From: Nitrospiraceae bacterium UBA2166
GTDB lineage: Bacteria > Nitrospirota > Nitrospiria > Nitrospirales > UBA2166
Length of the DNA: 17,394 bases
Direction: 5' to 3'
Assembly: GCA_002328825.1 (NCBI GenBank)
Contig: DCWI01000040.1
Coordinates: 9,296 to 26,689 of the forward strand
Part shown: piece after piece, positions 1 through 7,831 of the stretch
Position numbering within the stretch: position 1 is the first letter of the stretch
Layout of the letters: the number at the start of each line of letters is the position of its first letter
Made by a program: the position numbers and the translations under genes
The notes under the pieces: generated by a model
What the model saw: the letters and a program-made list of their open reading frames with translations, nothing else
The model's database searches: none
What the model was told of the DNA's origin: nothing

Positions 1-93
1 GGGCACTCCGGGGATCACGATGTGCTAGCCGAAGCCGGAACCATGCTTGGGGTTAGCGAAGAGGATCTCGTTCGCTGGCTGCAGTCGCAGTGA
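1..93 (+). CDS. 3' end of an unrecognised gene (partial)
   Basis: The frame is open from the first base to a TGA at 91-93 and gives 30 residues ending LGVSEEDLVRWLQSQ. The 5' part lies outside the window. The visible tail looks like two short helices with an acidic turn, reminiscent of a small helix-turn-helix or tail helix, but this is too short to assign a family. Base composition here is clearly richer in G+C than in the following genes. I do not recognise the product. The next + strand gene begins about 160 bp later. Confidence 0.4.
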   Translation, partial: GHSGDHDVLAEAGTMLGVSEEDLVRWLQSQ

Positions 94-252
94 CCCACCT
101 GTATTTCCCCTAGCTTCTTTTTCAAAATGTAGGAGCTGGTGTATTTCTTTGAGAGGTTCGTATGGTCGTTCCCCTCAATGGTAGGGGATAGCTCTCAACT
201 TCCATTTGTGAAAGTAAGCTGTAGGAAAGGTAAATCATAAAGATAATAAGTG

Positions 253-1698
253 ATGAAGATTACCGCGCTTGATCTTTATAACTTTACAAAGTGTCAGCAC
301 CGGGTTTATTTGGATTCCAATGGCGATCCCAAGGAGAAGGGTGAAGTCAGTCCATTTGTGAAGTTGCTGTGGGAACGTGGTCTTCAAACGGAACGGGAGT
401 ATCTTCAAACTCTTGGCAATATTCAGTTGTTTGATCTTGGGGATTTGTCGATTGAGAAGGGAGCGCCAAAAACTCTTCGGCTGATGCATGAAGGTGTACC
501 ACTTATTTATCAGGGGGTCTTAAAAAGTGATGTCTACGTTGGACGACCTGATTTATTAATGAAGCGCTTTGATCATTCATCTCTGTTCGGAAAATTCTAT
601 TATGAACCAATTGATATTAAGGCAGGACTGGGGTGGAAGGAGCAGGGTAACTCGCGCCGATTCAAAGGTCACTATGCTTTCCAGATGTTGTTTTACTGGA
701 TGGTCTTGGAGCAGATTCAGGGTATGTCACTTGAGATTGGGCGCATTATCAACGTTAATGGGAATATCGAAGAGTTTTTAATGGAAGAATTTCGTGCGTT
801 GTTTGCGACTGGATTGAAGGAGGTGAAGCGGCTTGTTCCTGGATTGAAGACGTCAGAACCGGCTCTTGGAAGTGAGTGTAATTTGTGTGGGTGGTATGCC
901 CACTGTCAGCGGTGGGTTAATAAGCACGGTGATCCTTCCGGACTCTTCTACGTTGGAAAACGAAAGTTCCAAATGAAGGAAGCAGGGTTGCGGACAATCT
1001 CAGATATTGCGGGGATGAATGTCAAGGAATTCACGCTTCCGCCGAAAAAAATCCATGGGATTGGGGAGAAGTCGCTTCAAGCGATGAAGATTCGTGCGAA
1101 GGTAATGCTTGGGGGTGAGCCTGATATTCGAGGTGGCTACACTTTGCCAATGGGAAAAAGTGAAATCTATTTTGATATAGAGGATGATCCCACACGAAAC
1201 CTAACCTATCTTTTCGGAGTGCTTGTCAAAGATGGGGACACGGAATCGCCATTTCGATATTTTGTGGCTCGTCATCCTGATGACGAAGAGAAAACGGCTA
1301 GGGCTTTTTGGGCATTTCTCTATAGCATCGGAGAAGCAGTGTACTATGTGTATTCCCACAAAGAGCGGACAACATTGCGCAAGCTCATGGAGCGATATCA
1401 GCTTGATCAAGACGTATTCGACCGGTATGTTGCATCCGAGTACGATTTGTATGCGAAGTTAATCCTCCCATATTCTGATTGGCCAACGCATTCGTATGGC
1501 ATAAAAAATATTGCCCATATAGTTGGATTTCGATGGCGAGATGTCGATCCATCTGGGGTGAATTCGATTTCCTGGTACAGCAAGCATTTAGAGGATCCGG
1601 AAGATGAATCTTGGCTTCAACGCATTGTTCTTTACAACGAAGATGATTGTCGAGCAATGGTAGCGGTAAAAGAGTTTTTTGAGCATAGACAGTCCTAG
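253..1698 (+). CDS. TM0106-type RecB/Cas4-like nuclease with C-terminal RNase H-fold exonuclease domain
   Basis: Predicted cytoplasmic DNA-processing nuclease of about 481 residues. The N-terminal half is a PD-(D/E)xK nuclease: GRPD with D100, then the D121-I-K123 pair, then a Gln/Tyr helix near 142-150. Four cysteines (C14, C209, C212, C218) have the C...CxxCx5C layout that holds a 4Fe-4S cluster in Cas4 and AddB-type nucleases. Short helix-hairpin-helix-like segments lie around 235-280. The C-terminal third matches the YprB/RNase_H_2 exonuclease fold: FDIE with D308 and E310, a YSHKE segment, and a YNEDDC motif at 461-466. The usual length of the TM0106 family is similar. A GTG at 250 directly precedes the ATG at 253; an in-frame TAA at 247-249 rules out any earlier start. 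No strong ribosome binding site is visible, only GGAAAGG about 20 bases upstream. It stands alone and converges on the MFS gene, so its cellular role is not shown by context. The family is well recognised, but its substrate is not established. Confidence 0.88.
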   Translation: MKITALDLYNFTKCQHRVYLDSNGDPKEKGEVSPFVKLLWERGLQTEREYLQTLGNIQLFDLGDLSIEKGAPKTLRLMHEGVPLIYQGVLKSDVYVGRPDLLMKRFDHSSLFGKFYYEPIDIKAGLGWKEQGNSRRFKGHYAFQMLFYWMVLEQIQGMSLEIGRIINVNGNIEEFLMEEFRALFATGLKEVKRLVPGLKTSEPALGSECNLCGWYAHCQRWVNKHGDPSGLFYVGKRKFQMKEAGLRTISDIAGMNVKEFTLPPKKIHGIGEKSLQAMKIRAKVMLGGEPDIRGGYTLPMGKSEIYFDIEDDPTRNLTYLFGVLVKDGDTESPFRYFVARHPDDEEKTARAFWAFLYSIGEAVYYVYSHKERTTLRKLMERYQLDQDVFDRYVASEYDLYAKLILPYSDWPTHSYGIKNIAHIVGFRWRDVDPSGVNSISWYSKHLEDPEDESWLQRIVLYNEDDCRAMVAVKEFFEHRQS

Positions 1699-1868
1699 AA
1701 GAATTGACTGTAGTGCTCTAACAAATCCTCACTCAAGACGGAGGTCTTTGATATCTTGGATTTCAAAATCATTCGGGGGTAGTTTTCATTAGCTACTAAT
1801 CATGGGTTTGTGCAATCGAAGATGTAAATAACGTGACGCGGAAGTAATTTGCTTTGTAAATGAAAAAA

Positions 1869-3053
1869 TTATTGTCGGTGTAAGACTAAAAGAATTCCCC
1901 CAATGATCATCAGCGCAGCGGTGAGGAACATCATGTTATAGCCACTAATGGTTACTAGCAGACCCCAGAGTGGGGCACCGATCAAAAATCCTATATCGAA
2001 TAGTAGTGTGTAAAAGGTTATGACGCTTCCTCGTATCTTCCTACTGGTGTTCTTGATAAGGATAGAGGATAGGATGGGGAATCCGTAGCCATGTCCGGTT
2101 CCACATAACATTCCTGTGAACATAAGACCCCAGATAGTAGGGAGATGGGAGATCATGAGGATTCCAATTGCAAGGCATCCAAGTGAGATGCTCAACACCT
2201 TTTTTTCACCAAGTTGTTGAGGCAATCGAACTCCGAATAGTCTGATGAGAACGGCAACGCTTGAGTATGTGGTGAAAAAGAATGAGACGTTTGTAAGGCC
2301 GACAGTTTCGGCAAATGGTTTGAGAAATATGAAATAAGAGGAGAGACCGAGTGAGAAGCTGAGGCTCACAATCCACAGCACGACAAATCTTTGATCTTTG
2401 GCAATTTCCCAAAGAGACGGACTAGATTTTTCTAATCTCTTGAAATCCGGTTCTGAAAGCATGGAGAAAAATATTACTGCAATCAAGCTCATCACTGCGC
2501 CAGATATAAACAAGGCTGAAAACCCACCAAGCCAAATCATCCACTCCCCAAGCATTACACTGATAGATCCGGATAGGTGCCCTGCGATCCCAAAATATGC
2601 AAATCCTTCTGTTCGGCGTTCCTCTGGGATAATGTCTGCGGCAAATGTCATGATGGCTGCGAACAGCGGCCCAATTGATAACCCGTGTAGTAATCGGATT
2701 CCATAGATCAGTGGTCCAGTCTCGTCAACTAATATATAGCCGAGGTTCACGCCGACGAAAAGGGAAGCGGCTCCGATGAGGAGAGGTTTGCGTCCTTGAC
2801 GGTCAAGCCTGACACCAATCCACGGTCGAATCAGGACTCCTGAGACAGAGGCAGTCCCCATGAGAACTCCGATCATGAAGCTGTCGTATCCCAAGTTGCC
2901 AAGGAACAACGGAAGCAGGACATAGGGCCAAAACGCCATGCCTATGCAAAAGTGCCCCCCAAATGCCAGAAGAAAGTTCTTGGTTATGATGGGAGCCGCG
3001 TTGGGGTTGGAGCGACTATCATTGACGGGCAGAAGCTGCCGCAATGTACGCAT
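1869..3053 (-). CDS. MFS transporter (12 membrane segments)
   Basis: Inner-membrane carrier of 394 residues, hydrophobic throughout with about 12 predicted helices. The loop between helices 2 and 3 carries the major facilitator motif A (G80, D84-R85, G87-R88-K89-P90). The central cytoplasmic loop, near residues 200-215, is charged. No substrate can be read from the sequence; general resemblance is to uncharacterised drug- or metabolite-type MFS exporters. Its ATG overlaps the stop of the dCTP deaminase gene by one base (TAATG), so translation is probably coupled. It is the last gene of the mlaA-dcd-MFS operon. No convincing intrinsic terminator is visible between its stop and the convergent nuclease gene at 1698. 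Confidence 0.9.
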   Translation of the reverse strand: MRTLRQLLPVNDSRSNPNAAPIITKNFLLAFGGHFCIGMAFWPYVLLPLFLGNLGYDSFMIGVLMGTASVSGVLIRPWIGVRLDRQGRKPLLIGAASLFVGVNLGYILVDETGPLIYGIRLLHGLSIGPLFAAIMTFAADIIPEERRTEGFAYFGIAGHLSGSISVMLGEWMIWLGGFSALFISGAVMSLIAVIFFSMLSEPDFKRLEKSSPSLWEIAKDQRFVVLWIVSLSFSLGLSSYFIFLKPFAETVGLTNVSFFFTTYSSVAVLIRLFGVRLPQQLGEKKVLSISLGCLAIGILMISHLPTIWGLMFTGMLCGTGHGYGFPILSSILIKNTSRKIRGSVITFYTLLFDIGFLIGAPLWGLLVTISGYNMMFLTAALMIIGGILLVLHRQ

Positions 3054-4213
3054 TAATTACGGCGAAACTGTTTACTAAGGGAGAGCCCTTGACATTGGTA
3101 TGAAGATGCGATGTTGACTCCGTAGACTTTTTTTGATGGGGCCATCAGTCGTTCATAGATCAGCCTGCCGACAGTTTGCCCATCTTCGATGATAAACGGA
3201 ACATCATGGGAACGAACTTCCAAGACAGCATGTGAGCCTTTGATATCGCTTTGGCCGTACCCAAATCCAGGGTCAAAAAACCCAGCGTAATGAATGCGGA
3301 ATTCTCCAATGGATGAATCATATGCAACCATTTCCGCAGCATAATGTGGTGGAACTCGTATCTTTTCTTTCGAGCCAAGAATATAGAAGTCGTCAGGGTT
3401 TAAGATCAGGTTATTATTTTTTGAATTCTTAATGACTTCCCAGAAATCCGTTGGCGTATATTGATTGATCTTTCTAAAATCAATTGCTGGAGCATGTTTT
3501 TTTGCACGGTATCCTATCACCTCGCTATCTGATTTTCCTTGTAAGTTAATCGATAGCCGTAAACCGTTGTGGATTGACGCTTCTCCAGGACGATCTCCAT
3601 CTTCATACACTAGAATCTCCTCCTCATCCAACTTCTGGAGGCGGCTATCGAGCGAAAGGGGTTTTCCTCGACTAAGCCGAAGCTGATTGAGGCAGTCACC
3701 TTGTCTGAGGACAACGGGAAAGGTTCGCGGAACAATTTCGGCGTATAATCCACCTGTGTAGCCGTTTGGAACGCGTTCAAATTCTGTCGCCCCATCTGTG
3801 ATAAGTCGTGTGAAAATATCTAATCGGCCTGCTGTGCTTTTTGGGTTGGTCTTTGCCCCAATGTCGTTGGGAAGGTTCATGTTTTCCATTAAGGGTACGA
3901 TGTAGACACACCCTCGCTCAAATACTGTTGGTGTGGTGATGTCAATTTCTGCAATCAGCCAGTCCTGGAGCTTGCTCATTACTCCAGCCATAGGTCCAGG
4001 AAGAAAACTAGCTTGGATACGATAAGCCATAGGCCCTAGACGCAAATCAATACTTGCGGGTTGAATTTGGTCGTCGGTAATTTCTATGTCGGCGTGAACA
4101 TAACCTTTTTCAGTAAGTTGGGTAATGGTTTGTGACGGGAGGATTCCGGTCGTATAGAGGGTATTCTTTTCTTCCTCGTATTCGGGGAATAATGGTTCAG
4201 TGTGTGCCTTCAT
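3053..4213 (-). CDS. dcd: Two-domain 2'-deoxycytidine 5'-triphosphate deaminase (DCD_N type)
   Basis: Predicted to deaminate dCTP to dUTP, feeding dTMP synthesis, in the cytoplasm. At about 386 residues it is twice the length of the E. coli enzyme and contains two dUTPase-like halves. The first has PASIDLRLG near 52-60, NPKSTAGRLD near 123-132 and YAEIVPRTFPV near 157-167. The second, from about residue 268, has GFFDPGFG near 312-319 and AVLEVRSHDVPF with the likely catalytic Glu, followed by a GQTVGRLIYERL strand. This is the long form known mainly from alphaproteobacteria and some other lineages. An ATG also exists at 4220-4222, but GAGG abuts it. The ATG at 4211-4213 has GAGG nine bases upstream and is preferred. 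It starts 14 bp after mlaA and overlaps the MFS start by one base. Confidence 0.9.
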   Translation of the reverse strand: MKAHTEPLFPEYEEEKNTLYTTGILPSQTITQLTEKGYVHADIEITDDQIQPASIDLRLGPMAYRIQASFLPGPMAGVMSKLQDWLIAEIDITTPTVFERGCVYIVPLMENMNLPNDIGAKTNPKSTAGRLDIFTRLITDGATEFERVPNGYTGGLYAEIVPRTFPVVLRQGDCLNQLRLSRGKPLSLDSRLQKLDEEEILVYEDGDRPGEASIHNGLRLSINLQGKSDSEVIGYRAKKHAPAIDFRKINQYTPTDFWEVIKNSKNNNLILNPDDFYILGSKEKIRVPPHYAAEMVAYDSSIGEFRIHYAGFFDPGFGYGQSDIKGSHAVLEVRSHDVPFIIEDGQTVGRLIYERLMAPSKKVYGVNIASSYQCQGLSLSKQFRRN

Positions 4214-4227
4214 TGGGTTCATCCTCG

Positions 4228-5160
4228 TTATTCTTTGTTAAGAACACCTCTTGGGTTTCTAAGTCCCCCTTGGTCATCGACGGCAGCTTGCCGGGATTGA
4301 AAGTAAGCATCTTGTACGGAGATATAAAAATCAAGCGATGTGCTTTCAATGTTCTCAAAGGATTCAATGTGGAGAGATCGGGCGTTAGTTACTTCGGCAC
4401 CATATGCACCATAGCTTAAGCTAGTGGGTAGAGTCGGGTTTGTAATGGGTGTGTCAAAGGCAATATAGGTGAGTGGTTCAAAAGCAGTGTCGAAGACCAG
4501 TCCAACGCTATCGCGAAGGGTTGATGGTCCCAAGAATGGAATAATAATATAGGGCCCGGGTTGCAGACCCCAAGTAGCAAAGGTTTGTCCCGTATCCTCA
4601 TTACTTGGGAGGATGTCAACGAATGGATGTGACGCAACGTCATACAACCCCCCGATTCCAATGCTGCTGTTGATAGTAAAACGGGCGAACTCTCGACCGG
4701 CTCCAACAAGTTTCCCTTGCAAAATGCTATTGATAAATCGTCGTGGCATAGCCAGATTCGTAAAGAAATTTTTGATATTCTGTTGTAGGGGATCTGGCAT
4801 GATCCAGTCATACCCAGTCGCAAAAGGCTTAAAAATAACCCTATCAAAGTAGAGGTTGAACGCAAAGATTTTCGAGTTTAATGGCTCCCATGGGTCGGGG
4901 TGAATATTGTGTTGGTTGCCATCGTTTATTGTATCCTCATCGGAAAAAGGGTCATCGATGTCAGTAAATTCCTCATGGGCCATGGGAACATGTTCTTGCT
5001 GGTTTAGGAAAGCAAGCGATTGAGTGTTAGTTGCTTTCGTCAGCGTTCTTGCAAACCCTAAGGTTGAGAAACATCCAGCAAAGAAGACGAGGCTGGCACT
5101 GAGCACTACGACTAATCTGATAGTGGGTATCTTTCCTCCAGGTGTATGTTGCGATCTCAT
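4228..5160 (-). CDS. mlaA: MlaA (VacJ) family outer-membrane lipoprotein
   Basis: MlaA sits in the outer membrane and extracts phospholipid that has strayed into the outer leaflet, passing it to the Mla retrograde pathway. The 310-residue product has a basic start, a hydrophobic core at 14-27 and a lipobox-like FFAG-C ending in Cys30. An acidic, low-complexity spacer (about 60-88) follows. Family signatures are DPWEPLN-IFAFN near 89-102, FDRVIFKP near 105-112, MPRRFIN near 138-144, and the NEDTGQTFATWGLQPGPY and PFLGPSTLRD segments near 187-217. GGAG lies nine bases upstream of the ATG. It is first in the operon with dcd and an MFS gene. None of the other mla genes (mlaBCDEF) is in the window. 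The operon is transcribed divergently from the DUF1844-kinase genes. Confidence 0.93.
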   Translation of the reverse strand: MRSQHTPGGKIPTIRLVVVLSASLVFFAGCFSTLGFARTLTKATNTQSLAFLNQQEHVPMAHEEFTDIDDPFSDEDTINDGNQHNIHPDPWEPLNSKIFAFNLYFDRVIFKPFATGYDWIMPDPLQQNIKNFFTNLAMPRRFINSILQGKLVGAGREFARFTINSSIGIGGLYDVASHPFVDILPSNEDTGQTFATWGLQPGPYIIIPFLGPSTLRDSVGLVFDTAFEPLTYIAFDTPITNPTLPTSLSYGAYGAEVTNARSLHIESFENIESTSLDFYISVQDAYFQSRQAAVDDQGGLRNPRGVLNKE

Positions 5161-5217
5161 TCTTTTTTTCTCCGTTCTTTGGCACAGGTAACGGTAAATC
5201 TGTTGCTGTGATAGGGC

Positions 5218-5254
5218 ATCATACCTTAATCTCTATCAAAGACTAAAGAGTCAA
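5218..5254 (-). promoter_or_regulatory. Candidate promoter for the mlaA operon
   Basis: On the minus strand TTGACT occupies 5254-5249, followed 18 bases later by ATTAAG (5230-5225). A better -10-like TATGAT lies at 5223-5218 but is too far from TTGACT to pair with it. Either would place the transcript start about 50-60 bases upstream of the mlaA ATG. This is a pattern match only. Confidence 0.3.
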
Positions 5255-5260
5255 TTTCGT

Positions 5261-5295
5261 AACCTAGATCAAGGTTATTTGAACCTTGCAAAGGT
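5261..5295. promoter_or_regulatory. Cluster of overlapping AACCT/AAGGT dyads, candidate operator
   Basis: Four alternating half-sites sit about 10 bp apart: AACCT (5261-5265), AAGGTT (5271-5276), AACCTT (5282-5287) and AAGGT (5291-5295). They build three overlapping dyads. The first is a 16-bp near-palindrome centred on GATC (5261-5276, 14 of 16 symmetric). The second is AAGGTT-ATTTG-AACCTT (5271-5287). The third is ACCTT-GCA-AAGGT (5283-5295). Spacing of one helical turn on one face is typical of a dimeric or multimeric regulator site. The cluster lies between divergent operons, just upstream of the candidate mlaA promoter and 50-84 bp upstream of the DUF1844 start. No regulator is identified. 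Confidence 0.45.
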
Positions 5296-5344
5296 CAATG
5301 TACTGTGCTAGCGTTTCCGTGTTTTACAGAGAATAGGGGAACGT

Positions 5345-5791
5345 ATGGCTGCTAAAGAGGAAGAAGAGAGGGGTTTTGTCATTAAAGATCGCCGTGCGAG
5401 ATATGGGGATGATGATGAAGTTAAGACTGAAGTTAAAGAAAACACACTACAATCTGAGGGTGAGGCTACACAAAGTGTGGCTTCGGATCCAGTTACTGAT
5501 ACTGTTTCTGGGGCCGAAAGGGAACAATCTGCCAATCCTCGCGAATTGACGTTTCAGTCTTTTATCTACTCTCTTGCATCTTCAGCACTGATGTTTCTAG
5601 GAGAGGAGGCAAAGGAGGGAAGCAAACCTACACCGCCGAATTTCCAACAGGCAAGTGAGATCATTCAGATACTGACGATGCTTCAGGAAAAAACAAGGGG
5701 AAATCTTACGACGGAAGAGGACTCGCTGCTCAAAGATATGCTCTATACCCTCCGAATTACCTATGTCAAACAGGCCACGCCGAAACCGTAG
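5345..5791 (+). CDS. DUF1844 domain protein
   Basis: Small soluble protein of 148 residues with no assigned function. It opens with a charged segment containing ERGFVIKDRRARY (about 8-20), a conserved N-terminal mark of DUF1844 proteins. A Glu/Thr/Ser-rich linker (about 21-64) follows. The DUF1844 domain itself (about 66-143) has ELTFQSFIYSLASSALMFLG, then an alpha-helical tail with the ILTMLQEKT and NLTTEE segments. AGGGG lies five bases upstream of the ATG. The histidine kinase begins 62 bp downstream on the same strand, and the two are probably co-transcribed. The family is common beside housekeeping genes in Gram-negative bacteria, and the role is unknown. Confidence 0.85.
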   Translation: MAAKEEEERGFVIKDRRARYGDDDEVKTEVKENTLQSEGEATQSVASDPVTDTVSGAEREQSANPRELTFQSFIYSLASSALMFLGEEAKEGSKPTPPNFQQASEIIQILTMLQEKTRGNLTTEEDSLLKDMLYTLRITYVKQATPKP

Positions 5792-5853
5792 GCGGCACGC
5801 TGAATAATTTTTGATCAGGTTGTACGCGGTACGGCGTGCTGAGGTCGTCCCCC

Positions 5854-7725
5854 ATGTCGGAAAATTTTCACATCACGGCACCTTCGCAATCTAAGGTAAA
5901 TCTTCGGCCGGTCTGGATTACCATCTTATTTTTGTTGCCGTGCCTTGCTCTCACCTATGTCTTGAACGAGTGGACTGGCGACACTCCTTACATCCCAAGC
6001 AATATTCTTGTTCTAACGATGGTCAATGTCGACCTAATTCTTCTTGTTCTTCTAGCATTATTTCTCTCACGAAACTTGGTCAAGGCAGTTTTTGAGCGTC
6101 ACTACGGTTCCGGATTCCAGTCAAAGCTCATATTCGCGTTTGTTGGGTTTTCTCTGATTCCGTCTGGACTCTTGTTTATTGTGGCCAGTGGGCTGTTGAC
6201 TAACAGTGTGAATAATTGGTTTAGCATCCAGGTTGAACAGTCACTGAAAGATGCTCTTGAGGTCGCGCAGGCTTATTACAAAGACCAGCAAGCACATATA
6301 CAACAAAGCGGACAAGCGATTCGTGATGAGATCGTGCGTCGAGATCTTTTATTGGTTCGCCGAGAAAAGGCATTGCGGATTACACTTGAACGGAAGCGTG
6401 TAGAACATACCCTTGCGGCGGTCGAAGTATGGTCTCCTCAGATGGAACTTCTTGGGTCAGCAACTGATCCTCATTTTCCAGGAGGAGAGTTAGGCCCTCC
6501 GCTGGAGCCTGTATTGGAACAAGCCATTTCAGGTGTTCCAGAGTTGTTATTTGAATCTACATCATTTGGGAAACTTATGATTATTGTTTTGCCTATTACA
6601 CTGTCGTCGACGGTTGTGGTGTCAGAAACGAACAGGGCAAACGCCATTATTGTTGCCTATCGAATATTTCCTGAGTCGGTCGTCGCAAAAGGTAATGATA
6701 TCGTGAGTTCCTATGAAGATTATCGCCAACTCAAGGCCTTCAAAAACCCTATTAAAACAACCTACATTGTCTCTTTTGCTGTGATCGCAATGGCTATTTT
6801 ATTCTCAGCAGCTTGGTTTGGTGTCTATCTTGCTCGACGCATCACTGTGCCTATTGAAAAATTAGCTGAAGGTACGAAGGCAGTTGCGGCGGGCAATCTT
6901 AGTGTCCACATTGATGCGAAGGCTGATGGAGAAATGGGCACTCTTATGGAAGCATTTAATACCATGGCCAATGATTTAAGGGTGAGTAATGCTGAGTTGG
7001 TCAAAGCACAGAAGGTGGCAGTGTGGCGCGAAGTTGCCCAACGGATAGCGCATGAGATTAAGAATCCCCTTACTCCGATTCAGCTTTCAGCTCAACGACT
7101 TCGCAAAAAAGCATCAGAGGGTGTAGAGGAAATTCGAGAATCTGTCCAAGATGCTACAGGTATTATCATCAATGAAGTGAAGAGCCTGATGCGTTTAGTG
7201 GATTCATTTTCTACCTTTGCACGAATGCCTGAACCAGTGATGGCAGAAGAGTCTCTTCATGATGTGATTCGTGATGTTAGTATGCTCTATATGACATCTC
7301 AACGGGATGTTGAGGTCAATCACAGTTTGGATGAGGCTGTTCCACCAATTTTCATTGACCGAGAACAGATGAAGCGTGTGTTCGTTAACCTGTTTGAGAA
7401 TGCGATTGCAGCAATGGATCATAAGGGTAGGATCTGGGTACGAACGCGTTATGATGCTCAACGACGTAAAGTATTTGTCGAGGTAGAAGATGAAGGAAAA
7501 GGGATTCAACCTGAGGATCGTGATCGGCTGTTTCTTCCGTATTTTTCAAACACGAAGAATGGAACAGGGTTAGGACTGGCGATCGTTAACCGAATTATCA
7601 CTGATCATCATGGGAAGATTAGGGTTTTGAGTCATGGAATGGTAGGGACAACTTTTGCCATGGAGTTGGCCGTAGGGGAGAATGACAAACATTTTATAGC
7701 CATATCCCAAAGAAGCAACGAGTAA
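5854..7725 (+). CDS. NtrY-like membrane sensor histidine kinase
   Basis: Inner-membrane two-component sensor of 623 residues. Three N-terminal membrane helices (about 20-39, 51-74, 92-115) precede a periplasmic domain of about 185 residues. A fourth helix (about 304-327) leads to a HAMP domain (about 328-382). A HisKA domain follows at once, with the phospho-accepting His400 in RIAHEIKNPLTP, then an HATPase domain with the N box around N516 (NLFENAI), the G1 box DEGKGI and the G2 box NGTGLGLAI. This is the NtrY architecture, but the PAS domain often found between HAMP and HisKA is missing. An upstream in-frame GTG at 5836 exists. The ATG at 5854 has GAGG nine bases before it and is preferred. 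No NtrX-type regulator follows. The only receiver domain in the window is on the LpxC fusion at 10453, making that the natural candidate partner. The signal sensed is unknown. Confidence 0.9.
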   Translation: MSENFHITAPSQSKVNLRPVWITILFLLPCLALTYVLNEWTGDTPYIPSNILVLTMVNVDLILLVLLALFLSRNLVKAVFERHYGSGFQSKLIFAFVGFSLIPSGLLFIVASGLLTNSVNNWFSIQVEQSLKDALEVAQAYYKDQQAHIQQSGQAIRDEIVRRDLLLVRREKALRITLERKRVEHTLAAVEVWSPQMELLGSATDPHFPGGELGPPLEPVLEQAISGVPELLFESTSFGKLMIIVLPITLSSTVVVSETNRANAIIVAYRIFPESVVAKGNDIVSSYEDYRQLKAFKNPIKTTYIVSFAVIAMAILFSAAWFGVYLARRITVPIEKLAEGTKAVAAGNLSVHIDAKADGEMGTLMEAFNTMANDLRVSNAELVKAQKVAVWREVAQRIAHEIKNPLTPIQLSAQRLRKKASEGVEEIRESVQDATGIIINEVKSLMRLVDSFSTFARMPEPVMAEESLHDVIRDVSMLYMTSQRDVEVNHSLDEAVPPIFIDREQMKRVFVNLFENAIAAMDHKGRIWVRTRYDAQRRKVFVEVEDEGKGIQPEDRDRLFLPYFSNTKNGTGLGLAIVNRIITDHHGKIRVLSHGMVGTTFAMELAVGENDKHFIAISQRSNE

Positions 7726-7767
7726 ACTATGGGTAACATTTTACCTGTTGAGGTGAAGAGAAATTGA

Positions 7768-7788
7768 TGAGGTTGGTTTGAAACCTCA
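7768..7788. terminator. Weak hairpin between convergent genes
   Basis: TGAGGTT (7768-7774) and AACCTCA (7782-7788) form a seven-pair stem with a seven-base loop. It sits in the 106-bp gap between the convergent kinase and radical SAM genes. Read on the minus strand it is followed by a modest T-rich stretch; on the plus strand there is no T run. It could end one or both transcripts, but the evidence is only structural. Confidence 0.25.
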
Positions 7789-7831
7789 AGCTGAATCTTA
7801 TTCGTTTGCGGGAAAGAGAAATTTATTGTTT

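Noticed and set aside
170..188. TCCCCT / AGGGGA hairpin upstream of the nuclease gene
   Set aside because: Six pairs but no T run on either side and no clear transcript to end; could be chance.
5180..5199. TGGCAC as a sigma-54 -24 element in the mlaA/DUF1844 intergenic region
   Set aside because: No TTGC at the required distance; the nearest TTGC is far out of register.
5836..5853. GTG start six codons upstream for the histidine kinase
   Set aside because: There is no ribosome binding site at good spacing before it, while GAGG lies nine bases before the ATG at 5854.
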